Source: Sphingobacterium sp. BN32 (GTDB taxonomy: Bacteria; Bacteroidota; Bacteroidia; Sphingobacteriales; Sphingobacteriaceae). From it: a stretch of 64,000 bases of DNA. The stretch covers positions 3,348,001-3,412,000 of the forward strand of contig NZ_CP129963.1 of the NCBI RefSeq assembly GCF_030503615.1, written 5' to 3'. The notes beneath the pieces were generated by a model. The model had not been told where the DNA came from, did not search any database, and saw only the letters and a program-made list of their open reading frames with translations. The translations under genes and the position numbers were made by a program. Of this stretch, positions 16,296 to 25,028 are shown piece after piece; positions within the stretch are counted from its first letter, which is position 1; each line of letters starts with the position of its first letter.

Positions 16296-17759
16296 ATGAA
16301 GAAAATACATTTATTAATTCTACAAGCATTTATTAAACCGTTCTTGGTCACATTTTTCATTGTGATGTTTGTATTATTGATGCTTTTCTTGTTTAAGTAT
16401 ATCGATGACTTAATTGGAAAAGGCTTCCAATGGTATGTGATTTTAGAGCTACTGAGCTACCAATGCGCCGTGCAGTTGGCAATGGCTTTGCCACTATCCA
16501 TGCTACTATCTTCTATTATGACGTTCGGGAATCTGGGCGAAAGCTATGAGCTCGTAGCGATCAAAGCTGCAGGGGTTTCTTTAAGGAAAGCAATGACACC
16601 GCTTTTCGTCGTGGTAGCACTTTTCAGTGCCGGATCATTTTTCTTCTCAGATTATATATTGCCAGTGGTAAACCTCAAGATGGGTTCACTGCTGTATGAT
16701 GTTCGTAAGAAAAAAGCCGACTTCTTCATCAAACCGGGTGTATTCAATAGTACTATCCCGGGTTATTCTATTCGTGCGAAAGCAAAGAGCGAAGACGGTA
16801 CGACGCTTTATGATATGATGATCTATCAACATCAATCAGGCGGTACAGCAGATAATGTCACCTTCGCTAAAGAAGGCTATGTACAGAACTCTCCCGATAA
16901 CCGCTACATGGTATTAAAACTGATCGATGGAGTTCGTTATGAAGATGCCCGGGTGAAGAACGCGAAGCGTTATGACCCGAGGCAGCAGTTTACCCGTTTC
17001 AGATTCAAGGAAACAACGACTAAGTTCGACATGAGTTCCTTTGATATGAACCGTACAGATCAGGATCTCTTTAAGTCACATCATCAGATGTTGAACTTGA
17101 AGCAACTACGTTTATATTCTGATTCCAATCACGTTTACATCGACAGCTTAAAACATGTTAATGCCGTTGAAGCGAAACGTTATATCAATCTTTATTCAAC
17201 CTACTTTCAAAATGGAAAACCACCTGCAAGGAAAACAAACGTTCATCTAGACGATATTGCAACTAAAGAGCAGTATAGGATGGCATTAAATAATGCATTG
17301 AATCAGGCACGTCAGGTGAAAGATCTTGCTGTGAATAAGCAGATGGAATATGCTCCTTATCGAGAGAAAGACATTCGCTATGATATAGAATGGCACCGTA
17401 AGTTTACATTGGCGGTATCCTGCTTGCTATTGTTTGGTATTGGAGCACCATTAGGAGCTATTATCCGTAAAGGAGGTCTCGGCCTCCCTGTGGTTATGGC
17501 GATTATCTTCTTCCTGATCTACCACGTTATTGCGACCCTGGCAGAAAAAGCAGCGAAAGATGCAAGCTTAACACCTATGTGGGGTATGTGGATGGCTATT
17601 ATTGTACTTACGCCACTAGCTATCTTCCTGACTTACAAATCAACTACCGACTCCAAACTATTCGATGCCGATCAGTATAAGCTGAAAGCCGAAGCCCTAT
17701 GGAAACGTATTGTCGCATTTTTTAATAGAAAAAAGAAAACCGATTATAGCAAAGGCTAG
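16296..17759 (+). CDS. LptF/LptG (YjgP/YjgQ) family lipopolysaccharide export permease
   Basis: A protein of 487 residues with the family layout: N-terminal helices (MKKIHLLILQAFIKPFLVTF .. MLFLFKYIDDLIGKG .. SYQCAVQLAMALPLSMLLS), the conserved GNLGESYELVAIKAAGVSL coupling segment, a large periplasmic jellyroll domain (about 130-350), and three C-terminal helices starting WHRKFTLAVSCLLLFGIGAPLGAIIRKGGLGLPV. It forms the transmembrane part of LptB2FG that extracts LPS from the inner membrane. Bacteroidota often carry such proteins singly. It is followed by ribBA with its own promoter. Confidence 0.92.
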   Translation: MKKIHLLILQAFIKPFLVTFFIVMFVLLMLFLFKYIDDLIGKGFQWYVILELLSYQCAVQLAMALPLSMLLSSIMTFGNLGESYELVAIKAAGVSLRKAMTPLFVVVALFSAGSFFFSDYILPVVNLKMGSLLYDVRKKKADFFIKPGVFNSTIPGYSIRAKAKSEDGTTLYDMMIYQHQSGGTADNVTFAKEGYVQNSPDNRYMVLKLIDGVRYEDARVKNAKRYDPRQQFTRFRFKETTTKFDMSSFDMNRTDQDLFKSHHQMLNLKQLRLYSDSNHVYIDSLKHVNAVEAKRYINLYSTYFQNGKPPARKTNVHLDDIATKEQYRMALNNALNQARQVKDLAVNKQMEYAPYREKDIRYDIEWHRKFTLAVSCLLLFGIGAPLGAIIRKGGLGLPVVMAIIFFLIYHVIATLAEKAAKDASLTPMWGMWMAIIVLTPLAIFLTYKSTTDSKLFDADQYKLKAEALWKRIVAFFNRKKKTDYSKG

Positions 17760-17802
17760 GATATTATGACAGCATATTAATAAATTAATGCATGATATGC
17801 CC

Positions 17803-17810
17803 TACCTTTG
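17803..17810 (+). promoter_or_regulatory. -7 box that decides the ribBA start
   Basis: TACCTTTG, an exact match. The transcript should start near 17815, which excludes the in-frame ATG at 17788 and leaves the ATG at 17830 as the real start. Confidence 0.65.
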
Positions 17811-17829
17811 TACTGATATTTACTACAGA

Positions 17830-19041
17830 ATGGAAATTAAATTAAACACGATAGAGGAAGCTATTGAGGATATCAAAGCTGGAAAAGTCATAATCGTCGT
17901 AGATGATGAAGATCGTGAAAACGAAGGCGACTTCGTAACTGCTGCGCGCAATGCGACGCCAGAAATTATCAACTTTATGGCCACTCACGGACGTGGGCTT
18001 GTATGTGCTCCACTGACGGAAGAGCGTTGTCGTGAGCTGAACTTAGGCCTAATGGTCAACAACAACACGGCTGTTTATGAAACAAATTTTACCGTATCTG
18101 TCGATCTACAGGGTTATGGATGTACTACGGGTATCTCCGCATCCGATCGTTCAAAAACTATCAAAGCATTAATTGATCCTAATATCCGTCCTGAGGAGTT
18201 AGGACGTCCGGGACATATCTTTCCATTGATTGCTAAAGATGGTGGTGTTCTTCGTAGAACAGGCCATACCGAAGCATCAGTAGACTTAGCGCGCCTAGCG
18301 GGGTTTGAACCTGCAGGTGTATTGGTCGAGATCTTGAAGGATGACGGAGAAATGGCTCGCCTACCGGACTTGATTAAAGTAGCAGAACGTTTCGATCTGA
18401 AAATCATCAGTATTGAAGACCTGATCGAATACCGTTTGAAGCATGACACATTAATCAAAGAAGAGGTTACTGTGGAAATGCCGACCGAATGGGGTGATTT
18501 CAAAATGAAAGCATTTACACAAAAAAACACGGGTGAGCAGCACCTAGCCTTATACAAAGGCGAATGGAATGAGGATGAACCTGTCCTAGTCCGCGTTCAT
18601 AGCTCATGTGTTACAGGTGATATATTCGGTTCTTGCCGTTGTGACTGTGGACCACAGTTACACAAATCAATGGAGATTATCCAGAAAGAAGGTAAGGGGA
18701 TTATCGTTTATATGAACCAAGAAGGTAGAGGAATCGGCCTGGTAAACAAGCTTCATGCTTACAAACTACAAGAGCAGGGTTCCGATACGGTAGATGCTAA
18801 TATCGAATTGGGCTTCAAACCCGATTTAAGAGATTATGGCGTCGGAGCGCAAATCCTTCGTTATATGGGAGTTACAAAGATGCGTTTGTTATCTAATAAC
18901 CCAAGCAAACGCGCTGGACTAATCGGATACGGACTAGAAGTGGTAGAAAATGTGCCCATTGAAATCCAACCCAATGAGTTCAACGAAAACTACTTGAAAA
19001 CAAAAAGAGACCGCATGGGTCACACCCTAAGCAACTTATAA
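17830..19041 (+). CDS. ribBA: Bifunctional 3,4-dihydroxy-2-butanone 4-phosphate synthase / GTP cyclohydrolase II
   Basis: A protein of 403 residues with the two riboflavin-entry enzymes fused. The N-terminal half (about 1-200) is RibB, with [12 protein letters not shown], the T-HGRGL segment ([14 protein letters not shown]) and [14 protein letters not shown]. The C-terminal half (about 205-400) is RibA, with zinc ligands in [20 protein letters not shown], the [11 protein letters not shown] motif and the [12 protein letters not shown] ending. RibB converts ribulose 5-phosphate; RibA converts GTP. No FMN riboswitch was recognised in the short leader. Terminator directly after the gene. Confidence 0.97.
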   Translation: MEIKLNTIEEAIEDIKAGKVIIVVDDEDRENEGDFVTAARNATPEIINFMATHGRGLVCAPLTEERCRELNLGLMVNNNTAVYETNFTVSVDLQGYGCTTGISASDRSKTIKALIDPNIRPEELGRPGHIFPLIAKDGGVLRRTGHTEASVDLARLAGFEPAGVLVEILKDDGEMARLPDLIKVAERFDLKIISIEDLIEYRLKHDTLIKEEVTVEMPTEWGDFKMKAFTQKNTGEQHLALYKGEWNEDEPVLVRVHSSCVTGDIFGSCRCDCGPQLHKSMEIIQKEGKGIIVYMNQEGRGIGLVNKLHAYKLQEQGSDTVDANIELGFKPDLRDYGVGAQILRYMGVTKMRLLSNNPSKRAGLIGYGLEVVENVPIEIQPNEFNENYLKTKRDRMGHTLSNL

Positions 19042-19052
19042 GAATAGCAAGA

Positions 19053-19080
19053 GGAGGATTGAACATCCTCCTTTTCTTTT
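19053..19080 (+). terminator. Rho-independent terminator of ribBA
   Basis: GGAGGAT, loop TGAAC, ATCCTCC, then TTTTCTTTT. Confidence 0.85.
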
Positions 19081-19163
19081 CGTATCTTATGCTAAGCTTT
19101 ATTTCAAATCAGCAGCGGAAATGAACAAAACCCTGATTCATACGTTGCTAAGAAAAAGAGATC

Positions 19164-20600
19164 ATGAAAAACACCCTATTGATAGAGAAGGCCTATCTCA
19201 ATGGTGCCTTTATTACAGCCGATAAGACTTTTGAAATCATCAATCCCTCCACGCAGAAACCCGTAGGCGTTCTACCGGATCTGTCGGTAAAGGATGCAAA
19301 GAAATATATCAAGGCCGCGCATGACGCTTGGCCAACATGGCGTAATACCGCCGTTGGAGAGCGTTCGAGAATACTGCGACGCTTATTTGACCTCATCAAC
19401 GAAAACCGCGACGAGCTCGCAGAAATCATGACCTTGGAAAGCGGCAAGCCGATCAAGGAATCACAAACCGAAGTGGATTATGCCAATTCATTCGTTGAAT
19501 GGTTTTCGGAGGAAGCGAAGCGCGCTTATGGCGAAACGATCCCCTCGACAGCGGGAAACAACAGAATGCAGACAATTAAGCAAGGCGTTGGTGTTGTTGC
19601 GGCTATCACCCCCTGGAACTTCCCATTGGCGATGATTACGCGCAAGGTCGCTCCTGCCCTAGCCGCAGGATGCACCGTAGTGCTTAAACCAGCCTCTCAG
19701 ACTCCTTTCTCTGCTATCGCTTTCGCTAAGTTAGCCGAAGAAGCCGGAGTGCATAAGGGCGTCCTCAATGTGATTACATCGAAAGATAGTCGTGGACTGG
19801 GTGAGGAAATGGCAACCAATCCGCTAGTCCGCAAGATATCATTCACCGGATCTACGGCCGTAGGGAAAACCCTGATGTCGCAGGCTGCATCCACAATTAA
19901 ACGTATCTCTTTAGAGTTAGGCGGCAATGCCCCATTTATCGTCTTTGATGATGCGGATATCGATAAAGCTGTCGAAGGTGCTATTGCAGGTAAATTCCGC
20001 AATACCGGACAAACCTGCGTTTCCATCAACCGATTCTATGTGCAAGATGCCGTTTATGATGAATTTGCAAAGAAATTGACAGCCGCGGTTAAGAAGCTAG
20101 AAGTTGGAGATGGCTTAAAGAAGACCACACAAGTCGGTCCACTCATCAATCCTGAAGGCTTGGAAAAAGTAATACATCATGTGAAAGATGCCACGGAAAA
20201 AGGTGCAAGCATTGCAACCGGTGGCAAAGCCATCAAAGGAAACTTCTTCGAACCAACAGTTTTATTGGATGTTCCTCATGATAGCATCATCGCAGAAGAA
20301 GAAACTTTTGGACCCATCTGTGCGCTGTTCAGGTTTAAGACAGAAAAAGAAGTGATTAAACTAGCTAATGATACTCCATTTGGCTTAGCATCCTATTTCT
20401 ACAGCGATAATGTAACCCGCTGTTTTCGTGTTGCCGAGCAATTGGAAGCCGGAATGGTAGGAATCAATGCCGGGCTGATATCGAATGCAGCAGCACCTTT
20501 CGGTGGAGTGAAAGAGTCAGGATTAGGAAGAGAAGGATCGAAATACGGTTTAGACGAGTATATCGAAGTAAAATATATGTGCTTCGGTTACCAGATATGA
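19164..20600 (+). CDS. gabD: NAD(P)-dependent succinate-semialdehyde dehydrogenase
   Basis: A protein of 478 residues of the aldehyde dehydrogenase superfamily. Visible are ITPWNFPLAMITRKVAPALAAGCTVVLKPA (cofactor site), SFTGSTAVGKTL, catalytic Glu in SLELGGNAPFIVFDDADID, and catalytic Cys in RNTGQTCVSINRFYV. The APFGGVKESGLGREGSKYGLDEY ending is that of the GabD subgroup, so succinate semialdehyde is the likely substrate, although wider aldehyde use is common. No GABA transaminase gene is adjacent. Its 3' end overlaps the convergent porin-like gene by 13 bp. Confidence 0.9.
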   Translation: MKNTLLIEKAYLNGAFITADKTFEIINPSTQKPVGVLPDLSVKDAKKYIKAAHDAWPTWRNTAVGERSRILRRLFDLINENRDELAEIMTLESGKPIKESQTEVDYANSFVEWFSEEAKRAYGETIPSTAGNNRMQTIKQGVGVVAAITPWNFPLAMITRKVAPALAAGCTVVLKPASQTPFSAIAFAKLAEEAGVHKGVLNVITSKDSRGLGEEMATNPLVRKISFTGSTAVGKTLMSQAASTIKRISLELGGNAPFIVFDDADIDKAVEGAIAGKFRNTGQTCVSINRFYVQDAVYDEFAKKLTAAVKKLEVGDGLKKTTQVGPLINPEGLEKVIHHVKDATEKGASIATGGKAIKGNFFEPTVLLDVPHDSIIAEEETFGPICALFRFKTEKEVIKLANDTPFGLASYFYSDNVTRCFRVAEQLEAGMVGINAGLISNAAAPFGGVKESGLGREGSKYGLDEYIEVKYMCFGYQI

Positions 20601-21094
20601 TAGCGTAATCCGAGCATCACATAATTCGGCTCCGTAGCTTCGTTCTTGAACTGATACTTCAGCTTGTATCCCGCATAGAGCGATAGCTGAACTGGAGCAA
20701 AATAATAACTCAAACCAGCTTGTCCATTCGCAACGGAAAAATTGTCCTTCGTACGGACAGGCTGTGTTTCCCCTTCAACCACGGTCATGTCATAAGTATA
20801 AAACTCTTGACTGAATCCCCCACCTAGGAACACATTGAAATTAGATTTCCTTTTATTTAGCAAGTTGAAAAGGTAGTCCGCGCCTACCCCTACAAAATCC
20901 CCTCGCCCATGTACCTGCGCCTGCAGCGCCTGGTAATTTCCGATATCGTATTTTCCCTGAACACCAAAACTGCCATTGTAGGAAGGATCCTCCAATTGGA
21001 CATCGCCATAAAATCCAAAGGCCCAATTATGGTCCTGCGCATGCACGGAACTTAGGCCAAGTAAACTGCAAATAAATATAAGTAAATATCTCAT
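20588..21094 (-). CDS. Small outer-membrane beta-barrel protein, hypothetical
   Basis: A protein of 168 residues. The signal peptide MRYLLIFICSLLGLSSVHAQ is followed by alternating beta strands (DHNWAFGFYGDVQLEDP, YDIGNYQALQAQVHG, VQLSLYAGYKLKYQF), ending in LGLRYHIW with a terminal aromatic. An 8-strand barrel of the OmpA/OmpX type is likely; there is no peptidoglycan domain. It lies 9 bp after the HemJ-like gene on the same strand, so it may share its transcript. Confidence 0.72.
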   Translation of the reverse strand: MRYLLIFICSLLGLSSVHAQDHNWAFGFYGDVQLEDPSYNGSFGVQGKYDIGNYQALQAQVHGRGDFVGVGADYLFNLLNKRKSNFNVFLGGGFSQEFYTYDMTVVEGETQPVRTKDNFSVANGQAGLSYYFAPVQLSLYAGYKLKYQFKNEATEPNYVMLGLRYHIW

Positions 21095-21103
21095 ATGACT
21101 GTT

Positions 21104-21655
21104 TTAATCAACTTTTTCACCCTTCGACTTGCGATACTTCTTGTATAGCTTGATCAATATCATCAATAATATGCTTAAGCCCAAGAGCCCCGCCACTCCA
21201 AACACCCAGTTTAGCGACGATTTAAGCACCACTAAAAACACAATAGCAAAGAGTATCAAAGTAGACACTTCGTTCCACATACGAAGCTTATTTGACGTCC
21301 AGCTAAGCTTCTCGTCACGAAGCTTGTACATCATCTGCTGGCTGATGAAATGATAAGCAATCAATCCTGCAACAAAAGTTAACTTAATATGCATCCATCC
21401 CATCGACAATAATCCGGGATTGATATAAAGCATCAAAAGCGCGGAAGCCACGGTAATATACATCGCAGGCGTCGTAATAACCCACCACAGCCTGTTTTCC
21501 ATCAGCGTAAATTGCTTATGCAGGATTTGATATTCTACGGGAGATTTAGATTTCGCTTCGGTATGATAGATAAACAAACGCGGCATGTAGAACAATCCCG
21601 CCATCCAGCAAACAACAAAAATAATATGTATCGCTTTTGCGTATAGATAGAGCAT
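21104..21655 (-). CDS. hemJ: HemJ-type protoporphyrinogen IX oxidase (UPF0093 membrane protein)
   Basis: A protein of 183 residues with four to five hydrophobic segments. Typical HemJ features are His10 in AKAIHIIFVVCWMAGLFYMPRLFIYH, the ENRLWWVITTPAMYITV segment, and WMHIKLTFVAGLIAYH. The family oxidises protoporphyrinogen IX to protoporphyrin IX in the cytoplasmic membrane in bacteria lacking HemG and HemY. It lies about 125 bp after hemE on the same strand, which supports the haem assignment, although a terminator hairpin lies between them. Confidence 0.88.
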   Translation of the reverse strand: MLYLYAKAIHIIFVVCWMAGLFYMPRLFIYHTEAKSKSPVEYQILHKQFTLMENRLWWVITTPAMYITVASALLMLYINPGLLSMGWMHIKLTFVAGLIAYHFISQQMMYKLRDEKLSWTSNKLRMWNEVSTLILFAIVFLVVLKSSLNWVFGVAGLLGLSILLMILIKLYKKYRKSKGEKVD

Positions 21656-21727
21656 ATTAAAATAATATCTTCAAAAATAACAATTAATCAGCCAATAAAT
21701 AACAGGCGAAGGTAAGGAATAAAGACA

Positions 21728-21760
21728 AAGAGGAGCTGCATATACACACAGCTCCTCTTT
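21728..21760 (-). terminator. Bidirectional hairpin terminator after hemE
   Basis: AAGAGGAGCTG and CAGCTCCTCTT form an 11-bp stem with a short loop, 20 bp beyond the hemE stop on the minus strand. T-rich sequence follows on the minus strand. Confidence 0.7.
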
Positions 21761-21779
21761 CTATCTAAAATGGAGATAA

Positions 21780-22814
21780 TTAATAGCGATATTCTTTAAT
21801 CGTTTCCACCGCGAATTTGACATTATCAAATGGGATATCCGGCATGATACCGTGGCCCAAGTTGAAAATAAAGCCGTCTTCACCGCGCATACGCTCAAAC
21901 AGGTCAAGAATCTTTTTCTTGATAACCGGCTTGTCAGCATATAATACAAACGGGTCTAAGTTACCTTGAACCGCCATACCTGCTGGAAGCGATTTTTTGA
22001 TGTTCAATAAGTCTGCATTCCAATCTACGGATACGACATCCGGCTGTGCTTCAGCCATCAATGGCGCAAAAACAGAACTTCCTTTACAGAAAGAAATGAC
22101 CGGAACCGTTCTTTTCAATTTAGAAAGAATGTACTTGTTATATTTGTGCGAAAACTCTTGGTAGTCATTCCATGAAAGAGCCAGAGCCCAGCTATCGAAC
22201 AACTGCAAAGCATTTACACCCGCATCAACTTGCATATTTAAGTATTCGATGGTCACATCAGCAATCTTTTGCAAAATGTAATGTGCCAACTCAGGTTGGT
22301 TGTTCAACAAGGTTTTCGTCAATTTGAAATCCTTAGATGATCCACCTTCAACTAAATAACTTAAGATAGTGAAAGGCGCACCAGCGAAACCGATCAATGG
22401 CACTTTACCATCCAAACGTTGTTGGATAACCTTAATCGCGTCGCCCACATATTGCAAGCGATCTAAACAATCTACCGAAAGTTTTTCTGCGTCCTGTTGA
22501 TTTCTAACCGGGTTAGCGAATCGAGGTCCCACGCCTTGCTCGAAAGATAAGTCGCCACCCATTGCCTCCGCTGTAACGAGGATATCGGAGAATAAAATCG
22601 CCGCATCCACATCTAGCAGATCAATCGGCAACATGGTTACATCCGCCGCAATTTCAGGCGTTTTGCACATCTCTAGGAAAGAATATTTGTTCTTAATTTC
22701 CCAATACTCTTTCATAAATCTGCCTGCCTGTCTCATCATCCACACAGGAGGTCTTTCCGTAGGCTGCGATAATGCAGCACGAATCAAAAGATCGTTCTTC
22801 AATGAATTGTTCAC
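21780..22814 (-). CDS. hemE: Uroporphyrinogen decarboxylase
   Basis: A protein of 344 residues. The signature RPPVWMMRQAGRFMKEY (about 21-37) carries the substrate-binding arginines; further family blocks are AILFSDILVTAEAMG, GFAGAPFTILSYLVEGG, LQLFDSWALALSW and NLGHGIMPD. It decarboxylates the four acetate side chains of uroporphyrinogen III to give coproporphyrinogen III. The start codon is GTG at 22814: the in-frame codon two before it is a stop and there is no upstream ATG. Its first base overlaps the TAG of the preceding gene, so translation is probably coupled. Confidence 0.96.
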   Translation of the reverse strand: MNNSLKNDLLIRAALSQPTERPPVWMMRQAGRFMKEYWEIKNKYSFLEMCKTPEIAADVTMLPIDLLDVDAAILFSDILVTAEAMGGDLSFEQGVGPRFANPVRNQQDAEKLSVDCLDRLQYVGDAIKVIQQRLDGKVPLIGFAGAPFTILSYLVEGGSSKDFKLTKTLLNNQPELAHYILQKIADVTIEYLNMQVDAGVNALQLFDSWALALSWNDYQEFSHKYNKYILSKLKRTVPVISFCKGSSVFAPLMAEAQPDVVSVDWNADLLNIKKSLPAGMAVQGNLDPFVLYADKPVIKKKILDLFERMRGEDGFIFNLGHGIMPDIPFDNVKFAVETIKEYRY

Positions 22815-23329
22815 TATTTATGTTTATTTACTTCGTTTTTTATTTTCTCTAGAATAGACTCTTGTCTTGCAGTCAGCTTCAACTTCTCTGCAGCATCCAC
22901 ATAACCTTCGACCCTGTCGTATTCTTTCTTGCGCAGATTGATGCTTGCCAAATTAATAAGCACCATCCCCTTTTCATGATCGCGACGCCAAGGCAGGCGC
23001 GATGCTAATTGAAAATGATACTCCGCTTCTTCAATCTTCTCCTCCTTCAGTAAAATATTGCCCATCATAAACTCGTAGAAGTTTCTGCGCCCCTTCCGTA
23101 GCCTATCAGGGTTCTTGATCTCGGCTAGAAGACGTTTTGTTTTTTCATAATCTTGCTTATGAAATGCCTGCGTAGCCAAATATACGGTACCCTCCTTCAG
23201 GTAACTCCATACCAGGTAGGCGATACCTCCGAAGATATAAACCGCGATATTATAATGCTTTGCAAAGACAGCATACAAGAGAAATGCGATCGCAATTGCG
23301 ATAACTATTTTTCTAGCTCTATTGGTCAT
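22814..23329 (-). CDS. Membrane-anchored tetratricopeptide-like protein, unknown function
   Basis: A protein of 171 residues. Two hydrophobic helices (about 8-25 and 27-44) are followed by helical pairs with TPR-type spacing (YFATQAF-like helix, FYEFMMGNILLKEEKIEEAEYHFQLASRLPW, HEKGMVLINLASINLRKKEYDRVEGYVDAAEKL). It sits between a two-component regulator and hemE, with 6 bp before it and a 1-bp overlap after it, so it is translated as part of that operon. The role is unknown; a scaffold at the membrane is possible. Confidence 0.75.
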   Translation of the reverse strand: MTNRARKIVIAIAIAFLLYAVFAKHYNIAVYIFGGIAYLVWSYLKEGTVYLATQAFHKQDYEKTKRLLAEIKNPDRLRKGRRNFYEFMMGNILLKEEKIEEAEYHFQLASRLPWRRDHEKGMVLINLASINLRKKEYDRVEGYVDAAEKLKLTARQESILEKIKNEVNKHK

Positions 23330-23335
23330 CCTTAC

Positions 23336-24043
23336 CTAGTTCTGGTTATCGGTAAACTTATACCCCACACCGCGGATCGAATGGAAATAGATCGGATGTT
23401 TTTGATCAGGTTCAAAATACTTTCTAAAGGTCAAGATGAAATTATCGATGGTACGTGTTGAAGGGTAAACATCATAATTCCAAACCGTTTCAAGAATCTG
23501 CTCACGAGAAACTGCTTCATTACGACGCTCGATTAAAAGCTTCAACAACATAGTTTCTTTCTTTGTAAGCGAAGTGATTGTTCCATCCGCCTGATGCAGC
23601 TCGAAGGAGTTGAAATAAATCGTCTTATCACCGATTGTGTAAGAGTTCAATTCTTTCAAGTCATCGCCTTTCATTCCTCTACGGATCAAATTGCTCACGC
23701 GAAGGATCAGCTCTTCCAAGTTGAATGGTTTCACTAAGTAATCATCGGCGCCTTTTTTCAATCCCGTAATGCGATCTTCACTGCTATTCTTAGCCGTCAA
23801 GAACATAATAGGAACCTCAGAATTCTGCAAACGGATAGTTTCTGCTACCTGGAATCCATCGATTTCAGGAATCATTACATCAAGAATAATTAAGTTAAAA
23901 CGTTCTTCCTTAAATATTTTCAATGCTTTTTTACCGTCTGTTGCTGTTGTTACGCGATAGCCCTCAAGTTCTAGGTTTAACTTGATAGCCTCTAATAGAT
24001 GTTCTTCATCTTCAACTAAAAGTATACGTTGTTTACTTTGCAT
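23336..24043 (-). CDS. OmpR-family response regulator (RprY-like)
   Basis: A protein of 235 residues from ATG 24043; the longer frame to 24052 would need a TTG and adds three residues. The receiver domain has EDEEH, phospho-acceptor Asp55 in LIILDVMIPEIDGF, a conserved Thr in MFLTAKN and Lys in DDYLVKPFN. The C-terminal winged helix (about 135-233) ends RTIDNFILTFRKYFEPD .. YFHSIRGVGYKF. The start overlaps the 3' end of the histidine kinase gene by 11 bp. Target genes unknown; overlap with hemE downstream suggests at least co-expression with haem synthesis. Confidence 0.92.
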   Translation of the reverse strand: MQSKQRILLVEDEEHLLEAIKLNLELEGYRVTTATDGKKALKIFKEERFNLIILDVMIPEIDGFQVAETIRLQNSEVPIMFLTAKNSSEDRITGLKKGADDYLVKPFNLEELILRVSNLIRRGMKGDDLKELNSYTIGDKTIYFNSFELHQADGTITSLTKKETMLLKLLIERRNEAVSREQILETVWNYDVYPSTRTIDNFILTFRKYFEPDQKHPIYFHSIRGVGYKFTDNQN

Positions 24044-24908
24044 AATTTTCAAAAGTTACTTCAAAGATACTACCGGATGGCTTGTTATCTTTCACCCGGA
24101 TGGAGGCATTATGTTTCTGTAGAACAGTCCTCACAATATATAACCCCAAACCTGTACCCTTGGTTTTACGAGTTGCTTCACTCCCCACTCGATAAAATTT
24201 ATTAAATATAAGTCTTTTTTCCTCGTCTGGGATACCGATGCCATGATCGGCGACAGAAAATATCAGATTTCCACCCTCTTCTTTCAGTTTCACATAGATC
24301 ATCCCACAGGCTGGAGAATACTTTACCGCATTCTCAACAAGGTTGGTAATTACATTGGTAATCGCGAATTTATCCGCTTTCAGCTTGATATGCTCGTCTA
24401 AATCGGCTTTAATAACCTGCGTTTTACATGCATTTTTCTGCAATCGATCGATGATCTGCTCCACCAAGTCCGACATATCAAATACTTCCTTCGGCAATTG
24501 ATAAGCACGATTTTCTAATTTGGTTGATAGCAAAACATTCTCCACCAAATCGTCCAAACGTTCGATATCTTTCAACGAATTAGATAAAAAAACCTTTTGC
24601 TGTTCTCTATCCAACTCTCTTTTCAAAATCGTTTGAATGTACAATTTAACAGATGCTAAGGGCGATTTTAGTTCATGCGTTACAGCAAGCAGGAAATTTT
24701 GCTGTTGCAAATTGATTTCATGGTCGCGCTTGACTTGCTTCTTCAGCTTCAAAGCACCCCAAATAAAAATGAGCATAAAAATCAAGCCTTCACCGATAAT
24801 CATGCCTTTTCTTTCCGGCTCGAATTTAATCAAAATATAACCCCACCACAGCAGCTGTGTAATGGCGTAAAAAATCAGAAAGTAAAATAGAAATAAGGCT
24901 TTTCTCAT
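24033..24908 (-). CDS. Sensor histidine kinase (RprX-like, short)
   Basis: A protein of 291 residues. Two N-terminal transmembrane helices (about 4-24 and 38-54) with almost no periplasmic loop imply sensing in or near the membrane. The H box has His78 in FLLAVTHELKSPLASVKLY. The ATPase domain shows N box NLVENAVKYSP, G1 DHGIGIPDE, and G2 GTGLGLYIV. It phosphorylates the regulator encoded directly downstream. It is first in an operon that runs on to hemE. Confidence 0.92.
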   Translation of the reverse strand: MRKALFLFYFLIFYAITQLLWWGYILIKFEPERKGMIIGEGLIFMLIFIWGALKLKKQVKRDHEINLQQQNFLLAVTHELKSPLASVKLYIQTILKRELDREQQKVFLSNSLKDIERLDDLVENVLLSTKLENRAYQLPKEVFDMSDLVEQIIDRLQKNACKTQVIKADLDEHIKLKADKFAITNVITNLVENAVKYSPACGMIYVKLKEEGGNLIFSVADHGIGIPDEEKRLIFNKFYRVGSEATRKTKGTGLGLYIVRTVLQKHNASIRVKDNKPSGSIFEVTFENYAK

Positions 24909-24925
24909 ATGCTATGTTTCCCGTG

Positions 24926-24933
24926 CAAATGTA
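24926..24933 (-). promoter_or_regulatory. -7 box of the histidine kinase-hemE operon
   Basis: TACATTTG on the minus strand, an exact TAnnTTTG match, 17 bp before the ATG at 24908. Confidence 0.5.
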
Positions 24934-24994
24934 CTTAAATAGCCTTTCAATAGGAAATACCCCAGACATTATGACAATAAAGCGAGAATCAAAA

Positions 24995-25025
24995 TTGCGT
25001 TGCCAAGCAGCGCGCTGTATATTTG
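24995..25025 (+). promoter_or_regulatory. Promoter of the HAD gene overlapping its start region
   Basis: TTG (24995-24997), 20 bp, TATATTTG (25018-25025). The predicted transcript start is within a few bases of the ATG at 25029, so the mRNA may be leaderless. Confidence 0.55.
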
Positions 25026-25028
25026 CAT

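Noticed and set aside
17788-17829. Upstream ATG for ribBA
   Set aside because: It lies upstream of the exact -7 box at 17803-17810, so it would not be transcribed from that promoter; family N-termini match the ATG at 17830.
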